64,000 nt of DNA from Candidatus Rokuibacteriota bacterium (GTDB taxonomy: Bacteria; Methylomirabilota; Methylomirabilia; Rokubacteriales; CSP1-6). The DNA lies in assembly GCA_023248995.1 (NCBI GenBank), contig JAHFDN010000006.1, positions 1-64,000 of the forward strand. The letters run 5' to 3'. This document shows, piece by piece, positions 39,151-53,696 of the stretch (the first letter of the stretch is position 1; every line of letters starts with the position of its first letter). A model generated the notes under the pieces. The model worked only from the letters and a program-made list of their open reading frames with translations, did not search any database and was not told where the DNA came from. Made by a program: the position numbers and the translations under genes.

Positions 39151-40344
39151 CTAGAAGAACGAGTAGTAGAGGCTCAGGGAGATGGTGTCCAGGGACGTGG
39201 ACGTGGGGCTGCCGATGTCGCGCATGCCGCGGAACTTGAAGACCTTCTCGTCAGCGTCGTCGTGACGGAACTCGGCACGACCGACCAGGCCCTTCCAGAT
39301 CTTGTACTGGACCGTGGCCGTCGTGGACCAGAGGTCGACCTTGGAGCCGAAGCCGGTGCGGGCCCCGTCGGCATCCTTGAAATACTCCTGGCGCAGCGAG
39401 GTTCGGAGCTTCTCCGTCCAGTCATAGGCTGCGTATGCCGCCCAGCCCCACCAGGTCGCGTTCTTGCTCTGGCGAGTGTCCAGCGCTTCGAGGGACGCTT
39501 CTTTCGTCTCGTGGCCGTAATCGACGTTGAGCCCCAGCGTCGTGTTCTTGAAGCCGGTATAGTTGAGCACCCAGTCGAGCACGTAGCGGGTCTTGGTGTT
39601 GTTGTCGTTCTGCTCGGGACCCGAGATCCAGTTCAGGTTGGCGGTAAAATCCTTGACGGGCGTAAAGGCAAACTGGCCGGTGGCCGAAGGCCGGTCATTG
39701 TTGTCCCTTGAATTGTCCCAGCCGAGCACGACCCCCGCCGTGACGCTGAACCAGTCCGTGAGCGTGTACGACACGAGCCCGCCCGTGTGGGTGAACGGAA
39801 TAGCCAGGCTGAACAGGTAACCTCTGGAGAAATTCAGATTGTTGGGAGACTCGATCACCTCGTAGCCGAGGAGGGTGACGAACTTGCCGCCCTTGAGCGT
39901 CAGGCCGCTCCCGAGGGGAACCGTTGCCGACAGGTAGGCTTCCTGAAAGTCGAACCACTTGGTATTGCGGAACGGGAAGACCTGCTCCTCGTCCCGGAAA
40001 ATCCCCAGCGAATGGTTCTTCTGGGAGTCGAGGCCCGCCGTCGCCACCAGGCCGAAGCCGAAGGGGTACTTCTCCGAAGGGTCCTTCTTGATGCTGAACT
40101 CGGCGATGTTGAAGGTGTACCCCTCGTTGAAGTCGTAGAGGCGGAACTCGTTGACGGCACGCCTGCCCGCCCCGGTCAGGTTACCGGTATAGCTGTTCTC
40201 GATATAGGAGAAGAGGGTGACCTCCTCCCAGAGCGTCTTCGGCTTCTCCGCCTCTTTCGGCTTTTCCTGGGCAGAGACTCCCGAGAACGACCAGGCGACG
40301 AACGAGGCGAGGACCAGCGTGACAGGCACGAGCTTTCGGATCAA
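39151..40344 (-). CDS. Outer-membrane beta-barrel (porin-like) protein
   Basis: Signal peptide, alternating aromatic/polar strands, C-terminal aromatic residues (SLYYSFF). Confidence 0.8.
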   Translation of the reverse strand: MIRKLVPVTLVLASFVAWSFSGVSAQEKPKEAEKPKTLWEEVTLFSYIENSYTGNLTGAGRRAVNEFRLYDFNEGYTFNIAEFSIKKDPSEKYPFGFGLVATAGLDSQKNHSLGIFRDEEQVFPFRNTKWFDFQEAYLSATVPLGSGLTLKGGKFVTLLGYEVIESPNNLNFSRGYLFSLAIPFTHTGGLVSYTLTDWFSVTAGVVLGWDNSRDNNDRPSATGQFAFTPVKDFTANLNWISGPEQNDNNTKTRYVLDWVLNYTGFKNTTLGLNVDYGHETKEASLEALDTRQSKNATWWGWAAYAAYDWTEKLRTSLRQEYFKDADGARTGFGSKVDLWSTTATVQYKIWKGLVGRAEFRHDDADEKVFKFRGMRDIGSPTSTSLDTISLSLYYSFF

Positions 40345-40452
40345 GGCGTTCCCTCCCTGGGTGCTGACGATCTAGGCACATCCCTGACCCGGCAGTCAGG
40401 CCCCCCGATGCCCCGTTTGTAGTCCCAGGCCCGGTGCCGAGTCAAGGGGTTT

Positions 40453-40800
<348 letters not shown>

Positions 40801-42477
40801 TCAGCGACCCCCTTCGGGGGCGACCACTCTGGCGGGAACCGCCTGGGCCCTCGCGGAGCCCAGCGCGCCCATTCCATGCACAAGCGTGGGCGGGCCTTGG
40901 ATCTCCGGGTACCCGTGAGCGCCCATCTCGGGGACGTCCAGGCCCTCCAGTTCCACGTCGCGCGGCACGCGCATCCCGATGGTGGCATCCAGGAGCTTGA
41001 AGAAGAGCCAGGAGGCGCCGAAGATGAAGCCGAAGTTGACCACCGGACCGATGATCTGGGCCACGAGCTGGGAAGGATCGCCGTACAGAAGACCCTTCAC
41101 CGTGCTGGGAACCCCGTTGAACCCGTCCCCGTACGTGCCGTCGGCGAAGAGGCCGAGGCTGATCACCCCCCAGGCGCCGCAGGTGCCGTGGACCGAGATG
41201 GCGCCCACCGGGTCGTCCACCTTCATCGTCCGCTCGAAGAAGAACACGCTCCAGCACAGGATCACGCCCGCGATCGCGCCGATCACGAACGCCCAGAAGC
41301 TGGAGACGAAGGCGCAGGGCGCCGTGATGGCCACGAGGCCGGCCAGGAAGCCGTTGGCCGCCATGCTGGGGTCCGGCTTGCCGTAGACGACCCACATGTA
41401 GAGGGCGGCCAAGATCGCCCCGGCCGCCGAGGCCAGCATCGTGTTCACCGCGATGACCGCGATGCGGAGATCGCCACCGGCGAGGGTGCTGCCCGGGTTG
41501 AAGCCGAACCATCCGAACGCGAGGATAAAGCACCCCAGAATGGCCATGGGGATGTTGTGCCCGGGGATCGGGTTCGGCGTGCCGTCCTTGGTGTACTTGC
41601 CGATCCGCGGCCCGAGGACCATCGCCCCCGCGAGGCCCGTCACCCCGCCGACCATGTGAACGACGGAGGAGCCGGCGAAGTCCACGTAGCCGTGGCCGAG
41701 GCCGAAGTTCTTGCCGAGCGTGGAGAGCCACCCGCCGCCCCAGACCCAGTTGGCGAAGAGCGGATAGGTGATCATCGAAATGAAGAAGCCATAGATGAAG
41801 AAGGCGCTGAACTTCCAGCGCTCGGCCATCGCGCCGGTCGGGATCGTGGCCGCTGTGTCCATGAAGACCATCTGGAAGAGGAAGAGCGCGAACACCGCCA
41901 CGTCGTAGCTCGAGCCCGCCAGGAAGAAGCCCTTCGTGCCCCAGAGGCCGAACTCCTTGCCGAACAGCGTGATCGTGAATTCGCTGTCGAGGACGCCCGT
42001 GCCGCCCAGCGTGCCCAGCGCGCCCACGCCGCCCATCTGAAGGGCGAACCCCATGATCCAGTAGCCGGTCATCCCGATCGCGTAGATCATGAAGTTCATC
42101 ATCATCGTGTGGGCGACGTTCTTCGCCCGGGTGAACCCGGTCTCGGCGAGCGCAAACCCCGCCTGCATGAACATGACGAGGAAGCCGGTGATAAGGGTCC
42201 ACATGATGTTGATCGCAACCCTGTTGTGGCCGACGGCGTCCGCCACCTCCACGAGGGTCGGCTTTCCGGCTTCCTTGGCGGGGACGTCGGCGATCGTGCC
42301 CGTGGCGGTCCCGCCAGGATCGGGCTTCGGCGGGGGCGCCGGCGCGGCCGCCTGGGCCGCCGCGTCCGCCGGTTTCTCCGCCGGCTTGTCCTGCGACAGC
42401 GCCTTGCCCGCCAGGGCGACGATCAGGGCAAGGCCACACACCCCGAGCCTCCAGCTCCATCGGCTGCCGATCCGCAT
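40801..42477 (-). CDS. amtB: Ammonium transporter Amt (copy 1)
   Basis: HMVGGVTGLAGAMVLGPRIGKY; ILAFGWFGFNPGSTLAGGD; VHGTCGAWGVISLGLFA. Confidence 0.95.
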   Translation of the reverse strand: MRIGSRWSWRLGVCGLALIVALAGKALSQDKPAEKPADAAAQAAAPAPPPKPDPGGTATGTIADVPAKEAGKPTLVEVADAVGHNRVAINIMWTLITGFLVMFMQAGFALAETGFTRAKNVAHTMMMNFMIYAIGMTGYWIMGFALQMGGVGALGTLGGTGVLDSEFTITLFGKEFGLWGTKGFFLAGSSYDVAVFALFLFQMVFMDTAATIPTGAMAERWKFSAFFIYGFFISMITYPLFANWVWGGGWLSTLGKNFGLGHGYVDFAGSSVVHMVGGVTGLAGAMVLGPRIGKYTKDGTPNPIPGHNIPMAILGCFILAFGWFGFNPGSTLAGGDLRIAVIAVNTMLASAAGAILAALYMWVVYGKPDPSMAANGFLAGLVAITAPCAFVSSFWAFVIGAIAGVILCWSVFFFERTMKVDDPVGAISVHGTCGAWGVISLGLFADGTYGDGFNGVPSTVKGLLYGDPSQLVAQIIGPVVNFGFIFGASWLFFKLLDATIGMRVPRDVELEGLDVPEMGAHGYPEIQGPPTLVHGMGALGSARAQAVPARVVAPEGGR

Positions 42478-42522
42478 GCTCGACTCCTTTCGCGAGAGAT
42501 GAATGACTTCGAGTCCCGTCGG

Positions 42523-42538
42523 TGCGATTACCGTGCCA
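42523..42538 (-). promoter_or_regulatory. Putative sigma-54 (-24/-12) promoter of amt copy 1
   Basis: Minus strand TGGCACGGTAATCGCA versus consensus TGGCAC-N5-TTGCW; one mismatch in the defined positions. Confidence 0.75.
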
Positions 42539-42685
42539 GGGCGCTGAGGACCGCGCGCAACTGCTAACTGATTGAAATGACGGGAACCGGCGTGGAGTGC
42601 CGCGATGGGAGGCAGGCCTGGCCCCTGCTCACGGAACGATCAAGCGCGGACGATTGCTTAAACCGGAGTCAGCGGACAGGCCCGT

Positions 42686-42737
42686 CCCCCTCACCCTGCC
42701 CTCTCCCCCGCCGGGGGAGAGGATAAAGGTGAGGGGG
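42686..42737. repeat. Palindromic intergenic repeat copy B (could act as terminator of glnA)
   Basis: Nested stems CCCCCTCACC/GGTGAGGGGG and CCTCTCCCCC-GCC-GGGGGAGAGG. Confidence 0.75.
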
Positions 42738-42744
42738 AAGGGTT

Positions 42745-44169
42745 CTAGATGTCGAAGTACAGCGCAAACTCCCAGGGATGCGGCCGGAGGCGGATCTGGT
42801 CGTCCTCGTTCTTCCGCTTGTACTCGATCCAGGTCTCGATCAGATCCGGGGTGAAGACGTCGCCCTTCAGGAGGAACTCGTGGTCCTTCTCGAGCGCGTC
42901 CAGCACCTCGCCGAGGGAGCCCGGGAGCTGCTTGACCCTCTTCGCCTCGGCGGGCGGCAGCTCGTACAGATCCTTGTCGATGGGTTGGCCGGGATCGATC
43001 TTGTTGGCGACTCCGTCGAGGCCCGCCATGAGGCAGGCGGCGAAGGAGAGGTAGGGGTTGCAGGAGGGATCCGGCGTCCTGAACTCGATGCGCTTGGACT
43101 TCTCCGACCGGGAGTACATCGGGATCCGGACACAGGCCGAGCGGTTCCGCTGGCTGTACACGAGGTTGATGGGAGCCTCGTAGCCCGGCACCAGCCGGCG
43201 GTAAGAGTTGGTCGTCGGGGCGATGATCGCGCACAGGGCGGCGGCGTGCTTCAGAATGCCGCCGATGTAATACAGGCAGAACTTCGAGATGTCGGCGTAG
43301 CTGCCGCGCTCGTACATCAGGTTCTTGCCGCTCTTCCAGAGCGACTGGTGGGTGTGCATGCCCGAGCCGTTGTCCTGGAAGATCGGCTTGGGCATGAAGG
43401 TGGCCGTCTTACCGTGCTTCTTGGCGGTGTTCTTGGCGCAGTACTTGTACCACATGACGCTGTCGGCCATCTTGGTCAGCGTGTTGAAGCGCATGTCCAC
43501 CTCGGTCTGCCCGGCGGTGGCCACCTCGTGGTGGTGCACCTCGATCTTGACGCCGACGGACTCCAGCGCCAGCACCATGTCGGAGCGGATGTCCTGGAAC
43601 TTGTCCATGGGCGGCACCGGGAAATAGCCCTGCTTGTAGCGAGGCTTGTAGCCCAGGTTGGGGCGGTCGGGGGTCCCCGGCTTGCCGGAGTTCCAGAACC
43701 CCGCCTCGGAGTCGATATAGTAGTAGCCGCAGTTGTACGTCTGGTCGAAGCGGATCTCGTCGAAGAAGAAGAACTCCAGCTCGGGGCCGATGTACACCGT
43801 GTCCGCCACGCCCGACTTCTTCACGTAGGCCTCGGCCTTCTGAGCGATATAGCGCGGGTCGCGACTGTAGGACTTCCCCGTGACCGGATCCTTGACGTTC
43901 GTGATGAGAACGAGGGTCGGCACCGCGGTGAACGGGTCCATCGCCGCCGTGGACGGGTCGGGAATCAGGAGCATGTCGGATTCGTCGATGGTCTGGAAGC
44001 CGCGGATGGACGAGCCGTCGAAGCCGATCCCTTCCTCGAAGAGCTCCTCGGTGAGCTCTCCCACCGGGATCGAGAAGTGCTGCCACAGACCGGGGACGTC
44101 TATGAAGCGGAGGTCCACGATCTTGGCGCCCTTCTCCTTGGCCAGCTTGAAGACATCCTTCGGGGTCAT
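42745..44169 (-). CDS. glnA: Glutamine synthetase type I
   Basis: [70 protein letters not shown]. Confidence 0.97.
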   Translation of the reverse strand: MTPKDVFKLAKEKGAKIVDLRFIDVPGLWQHFSIPVGELTEELFEEGIGFDGSSIRGFQTIDESDMLLIPDPSTAAMDPFTAVPTLVLITNVKDPVTGKSYSRDPRYIAQKAEAYVKKSGVADTVYIGPELEFFFFDEIRFDQTYNCGYYYIDSEAGFWNSGKPGTPDRPNLGYKPRYKQGYFPVPPMDKFQDIRSDMVLALESVGVKIEVHHHEVATAGQTEVDMRFNTLTKMADSVMWYKYCAKNTAKKHGKTATFMPKPIFQDNGSGMHTHQSLWKSGKNLMYERGSYADISKFCLYYIGGILKHAAALCAIIAPTTNSYRRLVPGYEAPINLVYSQRNRSACVRIPMYSRSEKSKRIEFRTPDPSCNPYLSFAACLMAGLDGVANKIDPGQPIDKDLYELPPAEAKRVKQLPGSLGEVLDALEKDHEFLLKGDVFTPDLIETWIEYKRKNEDDQIRLRPHPWEFALYFDI

Positions 44170-44287
44170 GCGTCGCCTCCTCTCGGGCGCGTGGCCCCGG
44201 CTCTCGCCGGGGCCCGAATGAGATTATTTCCGGCCGACTTCAGGACTCACTGAAGATACTGAGATCGCCCCGCAAAATCAAGCCTCC

Positions 44288-45685
44288 TCAACGCCCGCCG
44301 GACCCCACGGTGGCCTGGCCCTCGAGGGCGTAGGCAGTCTCCGAATGTTGAGACAGGTCGAGCCCCGCCATCTCTTCGTCCGCGCTTACCCGGAGACCCA
44401 TGACGGCATCGATGATCTTCAGGATAATCGTGGTCCCGACGAACGCCAGGACCCACGAGGCCACGATGGCCACGATCTGAATTCCCACCTGGCCCGGGTT
44501 TCCGTACAAGAGCCCGTCGCCGCCGTCGGGGTTGATCGTCTTCGTGGCGAAGAAGCCCGTGGCGAGCGCGCCCCAGGTTCCCCCCACGCCGTGGACGCCC
44601 ACCACGTCCAGCGAATCGTCGTACCCCAGCTTCGTCTTCACGTTGCAGGCGGTGTAGCAGAGGAAGCCGGCCACGGCGCCGATGACGATCGAGGCCATCG
44701 GGGTCACGTAGCCCGAGGCGGGGGTGATCGCCACCAGTCCCGCCACGGCCCCCGAAGCGGCCCCCAGCACGGTGGGCTTGCCGCGGGCAGCCCACTCCGA
44801 AAACATCCATCCGAGCGCCGCTGCCGCCGTGGCGGTGTTGGTCACCACGAACGCGCTGGTCGCCAGGGCACCCGCGCTGATGGCGCTCCCGGCGTTGAAG
44901 CCGAACCAGCCAAACCAGAGGAGCGCCGCGCCGGTCACCGTCAGCGGCAGGTTGTGCGGGCGTAAGGGCTCGTGGCCGTACCCCTTCCGCTTGCCCATGA
45001 TCAGGGCCGCGGCCAGGGCGGAGACCCCGGAGCTGATGTGCACGACCGTCCCGCCGGCGAAGTCGAGGGCGCCCCGGTTCTTGAGCCAGCCCCCCGTCCC
45101 CCAAACCCAGTGCGCCAGCGGATCATAGATGAAGGTGGCCCAGGCCAGGGTGAAGACGATGAACGACGAGAACTTCATCCGCTCGGCGAAGGCCCCGGTG
45201 ATCAGCGCGGGCGTGATGACGGCGAACATGAGCTGGAAGACCATGTAGGCCTGGTGAGGGACGGTGGCGCCGTAGTCGGGGTTCGGCTGAAGGCCCACGC
45301 CCTGGAGGCCGATCCACTCGAGGCCGCCGACGATGCCTCCCTTGTCCGGGCCGAAGGCCAGGCTGTACCCCCAGAGGACCCACTGCACCGAGATCAGCGC
45401 CAGGATGATGAAGCTCTGCATGATCGTGCCCAGGGCGTTCTTCGAGCGCACCATGCCGCCGTAGAAGAGCGCGAGCCCCGGCGCTGTCATGAGGAGAACC
45501 AGGGCCGACGAGGTCAAGAGCCAGGCCGTGTCCCCCGAGTCAATCTTGGGGGGTGGCGCCGGCGCCGCCGCTGCCGGGGCCGCCGGGGCCGGCGCCTGCT
45601 CTGCCCAGACGAGGGCCGACCCGGAGATGGAAAGCACCAGGAAAAAGATCGCCAACGCGATTGTCGAGCGTCTCGTCGTCGTCAC
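44288..45685 (-). CDS. amtB: Ammonium transporter Amt (copy 2)
   Basis: PGLALFYGGMVRSKNALGTIMQSF; HISSGVSALAAALIMGKRKGYG; VHGVGGTWGALATGFFA; GTG start chosen. Confidence 0.94.
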   Translation of the reverse strand: MTTTRRSTIALAIFFLVLSISGSALVWAEQAPAPAAPAAAAPAPPPKIDSGDTAWLLTSSALVLLMTAPGLALFYGGMVRSKNALGTIMQSFIILALISVQWVLWGYSLAFGPDKGGIVGGLEWIGLQGVGLQPNPDYGATVPHQAYMVFQLMFAVITPALITGAFAERMKFSSFIVFTLAWATFIYDPLAHWVWGTGGWLKNRGALDFAGGTVVHISSGVSALAAALIMGKRKGYGHEPLRPHNLPLTVTGAALLWFGWFGFNAGSAISAGALATSAFVVTNTATAAAALGWMFSEWAARGKPTVLGAASGAVAGLVAITPASGYVTPMASIVIGAVAGFLCYTACNVKTKLGYDDSLDVVGVHGVGGTWGALATGFFATKTINPDGGDGLLYGNPGQVGIQIVAIVASWVLAFVGTTIILKIIDAVMGLRVSADEEMAGLDLSQHSETAYALEGQATVGSGGR

Positions 45686-45704
45686 GGTCCCTCCTCCCTT
45701 ATCT

Positions 45705-46181
<477 letters not shown>

Positions 46182-46217
46182 TGAAGGAGGGGTGCTTTGT
46201 TCTTGGGCAGGGACGTC

Positions 46218-46312
46218 CCCTCACCCCGACCCGACCGCAAGGGTCGGGTGCCCGCTAAGGAAGGCTCGCTTCGCTCGCGCCTTGCGTGAAGGGGGGAGAA
46301 AAGGTGAGGGGC
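46218..46312. repeat. Palindromic intergenic repeat copy C
   Basis: Outer arms CCCCTCACC (46218..46226) / GGTGAGGGG (46304..46312); inner hairpin ACCCGACC-GCAAG-GGTCGGGT (46230..46250). Confidence 0.7.
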
Positions 46313-46317
46313 AGCAT

Positions 46318-47672
<1,355 letters not shown>

Positions 47673-47676
<4 letters not shown>

Positions 47677-49151
47677 GGCTGCCTCACCGGCAGGACGACC
47701 CGCACGCGGGTCCCCTGTCCGAGCCGGCTGTCGATGTCAATCCGACCGCCGTGGAGGTCCACGACCGAGCGGGAGATGGCCATCCCGAGGCCGGTCCCGT
47801 GCGGCTTGGTGGTGAAGAACAGGTCGAACACTCGGGAGAGCGTCTCCTCGGACATGCCGCAGCCGGAGTCCTCCACCGTCACCCTCAGCATGTCCCCCTC
47901 GCGGTCGTAGGCGACACCCACGCCGAGCGTCCCTTCGTCCCCCATGGCGTCCAGCGCGTTCAGCAGGAGGTTCAAAAAGACCTTGCGCATTTCGCGCGGA
48001 TCCAGAAATGCCACGGGGATGTCGGGCTCGTCTTCCCGCGCCACGCGGATCCGCCGCCCCGCCAGGCGGTCCTGGGCGAGCGAGAGGCAGTCGTCCAGGA
48101 GCTGGGGCACGTTGACGTTCTCCTGCTTGAGCTCGGGAGGACGACCGAACGCCGTGATCTCGGTCACCAGGTCCGCCAGATGATCCACCGCGTGCCCGAT
48201 TTTCTGGGCCAGCCCGGCGAGCTCGGGATCCGACCCGGCGGCGAGTCGCTTCTCCAGGTGGCGGGCGTAGAGCTTCAGCCCGCCGAGCGGGTTCTTCAGT
48301 TCATGGGCGACCTGGGTGGCCATGCGCCCAAGCGCGGCGAGCGCGCCGCTACGAAGCTGGGAGAGCTCGTGGGCGTTCTTGAGGGCCACCGCGGCCTGAA
48401 AGGAGAAAAGCGCCAAGAGCTCCAGGTCTTCCTCCGTCGGGGAGACGCGCTCGGCGCACTCCACCACGAGCGCCCCGACGGGGCCGTTCTTCACCACGAG
48501 GGGCGCCGCCAGCGCCACCCGCCCGTCCTCCCCCGTCACCCTCGTGGGCGCCCCCTTCTCGATGGCGGCGGCCGCCGCGGCCTGGAGCGGCTCCCACGCC
48601 TTGGGCTGGGTCCCCGCGCTCGCCATCGGGACGACTTGGCCGCCCTCGAAGAGAAAGACGACCGCGCGCTCGGCCTCCGTCGCCTCCACGGTCGCCTGGG
48701 CGACGGCGTCGAGGATCCGCTCCACGATCCCCGACGACGCGAGGGTCTCCCCCACGGCCTTGAGCCGCCCCCGGTCGCGCGTCCATCGCCGTTCCGACAG
48801 GGCCCGCCCCACCCGGGCCCGGAGCTCATCGGGGATGAAAGGCTTCGTGAGATAGTCGAAGGCTCCACGCTGAATCGCAGCCACGGCGTCGCCAACGGCG
48901 CCGGGCGCGGTCATGATCAGCACCGGCAACCCCGGCTGGCGGGCGTGGGCCGCCTCGATCAGGGCGAGGCCGTCCGTGGGCTCCATCCTGAGGTCGAAGA
49001 GCGCAAGCTCGAACCCGCCCGACTCGAGAGCGGCCAGGGCTTCGCGCGAGCTGCCGACCGCCTTCACCGCCAGCCCGAAGTCCTCCAGCCGAACCTCCAG
49101 CACCCGGCGGCTCTCCGGATCGTCGTCAAGCACGAGCACCTGCCCCTTCAC
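47673..49151 (-). CDS. REC-GAF-HisKA-HATPase sensor kinase
   Basis: VLVLDDDPESRRVL...LFDLRM receiver; MATQVAHELKNPLGGLKLYARHL H-box; DSGCGMSEETLSRVFDLFFTTKPHGTGLGMAISRSVVDLHGG. Confidence 0.94.
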
Positions 49152-49489
49152 TGCCCCGTCTCCTCTGGCCCGCCCTGAGAAAAATCCCTGCGTGCCAACA
49201 CGTTCGATTTCGACAGTAGCACAAGGCCTCGGCTAGTGTCACGAGTCCGACACTCGCCAGGGGGTGCCGTCAGAGCCTGAACGCGCCCGGCGGCCTGCCC
49301 CCCGGCCATCCGGTCAATTTCTCCTCTTAACTCAACGGGTTCACGGCGCGAGGTCATCGGGCCCCCGTGGATCTTGTGCAAGGTCAGGGCCGAACGGCAC
49401 GGAAGCCGCCCCCGTTGCAAACCGGCCTCCCCTGCCCTACCATGAGGCGTCGGGGCTCCTCCCGCCGTGCACCTCTCAAGGAGGCTTCC

Positions 49490-50452
49490 GTGCACTTCGG
49501 CTTCTCGCTCCCGGGCCGCGGGCCGCTCGCCAAGCCCGACCTGCTCCTGAGACTCGCCCAGAAGGGGGACGCGCTCGGCTACGCCTCGCTCTTCGTCACC
49601 GATCACGTCGTCCTGCCGACCAGCAACGTTTCCAAGTACCCCTATCATCCGTCGGGCCAGTTCCCGGGCGGCGCGGACCAGGATTATCTCGAGCCGCTCA
49701 CCCTGCTGGCGTTCCTGGCGGCGGCCACCCGGAAGATCCGCCTGGGCACGAGCGTCCTGATCATCCCGTACCGCAACCCGGTCGTCACGGCGAAGATGCT
49801 GGCCACTCTCGACGTCCTCTCGGGCGGCCGCGTGATCCTCGGCTGCGGCGTCGGCTGGCTCGAGGAAGAGTTCGCGGCGCTCAAAGCTCCCCCGTTCGGC
49901 GAGCGCGGCAGGGTGACGGACGAGTACCTGAGGCTGATGCGCGAGTGCTGGACCAAGGACCGGATTGATTTCAAGGGGACGTACTACCAAGCCCGCGACA
50001 TCGTGTTCAGGCCAAAGCCGCTCCAGAAGGGCGGGATCCCCATCTGGATCGGTGGCCACACCGACGGGGCGCTCCGCCGCGCGGGCGAGCTCGGGGACGG
50101 CTGGCATCCCATCGGCCTTCGCCCGCCAGCCCTGCTTCACCCGCCCGAGTACGCGGAAAAGGTCAAGCAGATCCACGCGTGGGCGACCCGGGCCGGACGA
50201 GATCCGAAGGAGATCACGCTGACCTTCCGCGCGCCGATGGAGGTCTGGCCGAAACGGGCCAAGCCGGCGGCGGGCGCCCGCCAGCTCTTCAAGGGCACGG
50301 CCGCCCAGGTCATCGAGGACATCCGGCAGTACCAGGCGCTCGGCGTCACCCATTTCGTCTTCGACTTCACCACGTCCGACGACAAGGCGGCGGGCGCGAA
50401 TATGGAACGCTTCGCCGAGGATGTGCGCCCCAAGGTCAGGCGCGCTCCATGA
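49490..50452 (+). CDS. LLM-class F420-dependent oxidoreductase
   Basis: HFGFSLPGRGPLAKPDLLLRLAQKGDALGYASLFVTDHVVLP; IRLGTSVLIIPYRNPVVTAKMLATLDVLSGGRVILGCGVGWLEEEF; GTG start. Confidence 0.93.
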   Translation: MHFGFSLPGRGPLAKPDLLLRLAQKGDALGYASLFVTDHVVLPTSNVSKYPYHPSGQFPGGADQDYLEPLTLLAFLAAATRKIRLGTSVLIIPYRNPVVTAKMLATLDVLSGGRVILGCGVGWLEEEFAALKAPPFGERGRVTDEYLRLMRECWTKDRIDFKGTYYQARDIVFRPKPLQKGGIPIWIGGHTDGALRRAGELGDGWHPIGLRPPALLHPPEYAEKVKQIHAWATRAGRDPKEITLTFRAPMEVWPKRAKPAAGARQLFKGTAAQVIEDIRQYQALGVTHFVFDFTTSDDKAAGANMERFAEDVRPKVRRAP

Positions 50453-50889
50453 AGGCACCGCTCGTCTCCCCGGAGGTCGGCCGGTTCCTGCGCGTGGCGC
50501 GGGTCGCCCGCCTCGGCACGGCGGATGCCGGCGGCCAGCCGCTGGTGGTCCCGATCTGCTACGCCTTCGACGGCCGTCACTGCTACTCCGCCCTGGACGC
50601 CAAGCCGAAGCGGAAGGCGCCGGCCCAGCTTCGGCGGGTGACGAACATCCGCGAAAACCCGCGCGTCTCCGTCCTCGTGGATCACTACGAAGAAGACTGG
50701 AAGCGGCTCCGTTACGTCCTGCTCGAGGGGCGGGCCGACGTCCTGACGGAAGGCGAGGAGTTCACCCACGCGATAGACCTGCTGCTCGAGAAGTACCCGC
50801 AGTACCGCGCGATGCACCTGGACCGCCGCACCGGGCTCGTGATCAAGATCACCCCCGAGCGGGTGATCGAGTGGAGCGGCGCGGCATGA
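50449..50889 (+). CDS. PPOX-class F420-dependent / pyridoxamine 5'-phosphate oxidase-fold protein
   Basis: VARLGTADAGGQPLVVPICYAFDGRHCYSALDAKPKRKAPAQLRRVTNIRENPRVSVLVDHYEEDW. Confidence 0.9.
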   Translation: MKAPLVSPEVGRFLRVARVARLGTADAGGQPLVVPICYAFDGRHCYSALDAKPKRKAPAQLRRVTNIRENPRVSVLVDHYEEDWKRLRYVLLEGRADVLTEGEEFTHAIDLLLEKYPQYRAMHLDRRTGLVIKITPERVIEWSGAA

Positions 50890-52050
50890 GGAACGCCCTA
50901 CGCGCGCTCGACCGGGCCGAGGCAGGCCTCGCGCTGAGCCGGGCCGAGGCCCTGAGCCTGCTCGGCGTCCCCGACGTCCAGTTACCCGCGCTCCTCACCG
51001 CGGCGGCCGCGGCGCGGGACCGGGGGCGGGGGCGCCGCGTCACGTTCTCGAAAAAGGTCTTCGTCCCGCTGACGACCCTCTGCCGGGACTACTGCGGCTA
51101 CTGCACGTTCCGACGGGACCCCGGCGAGCCCGGCGCCCACACGATGACCCCCGATGAGGTGCTCGCGCTGGTCCAGGCGGGGGCCCGTCTCGGGGCGAAG
51201 GAGGCGCTTTTCTCCCTCGGCGACCGCCCGGAAACCCTCTTCGCCGAGCACCGCGACTTCCTCCGGCGGAGGGGACACCGGACGACGCTCGGCTATCTGA
51301 GACACGTCTGCGAGGCGGTCCTCAGGGAGTCACCGCTTCTGCCTCACGCGAACCCGGGCGTCATGGGCGAGCGCGACCTGGCGGCCCTCCGCGAGGTCAC
51401 CGTCAGCATGGGGCTCATGCTCGAGACCACGTCGGAGCGGCTCTTGGGCCCCGGGATGGCCCACGACCGGGCGCCCGACAAGGTGCCGGCGCGGCGCCTT
51501 CGCACCATCGAGCTGGCCGGCAAGCTCCAGATCCCCTTCACCACCGGCATCCTGATCGGCATCGGGGAGACGGCGGCGGAGCGCGTGGACGCGCTCCTCG
51601 CCATCCGCGAGCTCCACGAGCGCTACGGCCACATCCAGGAGGTCATCGTCCAGAACTTCCGGGCCAAGCCCCGCATCCCGATGAGCCGGCAGCCCGAGCC
51701 GTCGGCGGGCGAGATGCTCCGCACGCTCGCGGTCGCGCGACTCGTCCTCGGACCGGAGATGAACCTCCAGGCCCCGCCCAACCTGTCAGGGGACACCTAT
51801 CCGAGACTCCTCGACGCGGGCCTCAATGACTGGGGCGGCATCTCGCCGCTCACGGTGGACCACATCAACCCCGAGGCCCCCTGGCCCCTGATCCGCGAGC
51901 TGAGGCGAGCCACCGAGGCGGCAGGCCTCGAGCTTCGCGAGCGGCTGGCCATCTACCCCGAATACGTCTTGCGCCCCGAGTTCCTGGCCGAGGGCCTGCG
52001 CCCCCGCGTCCGGGCCCTCGTAGACGACGAGGGCTACGTGAGGAGCGAGT

Positions 52051-52073
<23 letters not shown>
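50886..52073 (+). CDS. cofG: 7,8-didemethyl-8-hydroxy-5-deazariboflavin synthase subunit CofG
   Basis: VFVPLTTLCRDYCGYCTFRRDPGEPGAHTMTPDEVLALVQAGARLGAKEALFSLGDRPE. Confidence 0.95.
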
Positions 52074-53325
<1,252 letters not shown>

Positions 53326-53408
53326 CCTTGCGCTCGGCGGTCGCTGGATTACAATACGACCCTGGCTTCGTTTGTCTTTCTTCACCCCAACGCTGAGGAG
53401 GATGCTCC

Positions 53409-53696
53409 ATGGGCAAGTCCATGACCAAGTCAGCCACCATCGCTCACCTGGCCGGCAAGGCCACGCTCTCGAAGAAACAGGTGACGATGGTGCTCGAGCA
53501 GCTCGCCACGCTGGCCGCCAAGGAAGCCAGGAACGGCTTCGTGATCCCCGGCCTCGGGAAACTGGCGCTCCGCAACCGCGCCGCGCGGATGGGGCGCAAT
53601 CCGCAGACGGGCGAGCCGATCAAGATTCCCGCCAAGCGCGTGGTCAGGTTCCGGGTGGCCAAGGCCATGAAGGACGCCGTGCTTGGGAAGAAGTAA
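53409..53696 (+). CDS. HU-family DNA-binding protein
   Basis: GFVIPGLGKLALRNRAARMGRNPQTGEPIKIPAKRVVRFRVAKAMKDAVLG. Confidence 0.93.
   Translation: MGKSMTKSATIAHLAGKATLSKKQVTMVLEQLATLAAKEARNGFVIPGLGKLALRNRAARMGRNPQTGEPIKIPAKRVVRFRVAKAMKDAVLGKK

Noticed and set aside
40345-40452. Sigma-54 promoter upstream of the porin gene
   Set aside because: The best GG/GC-spaced candidate (GGGTCAGGGATGTGCC) mismatches too many consensus positions.
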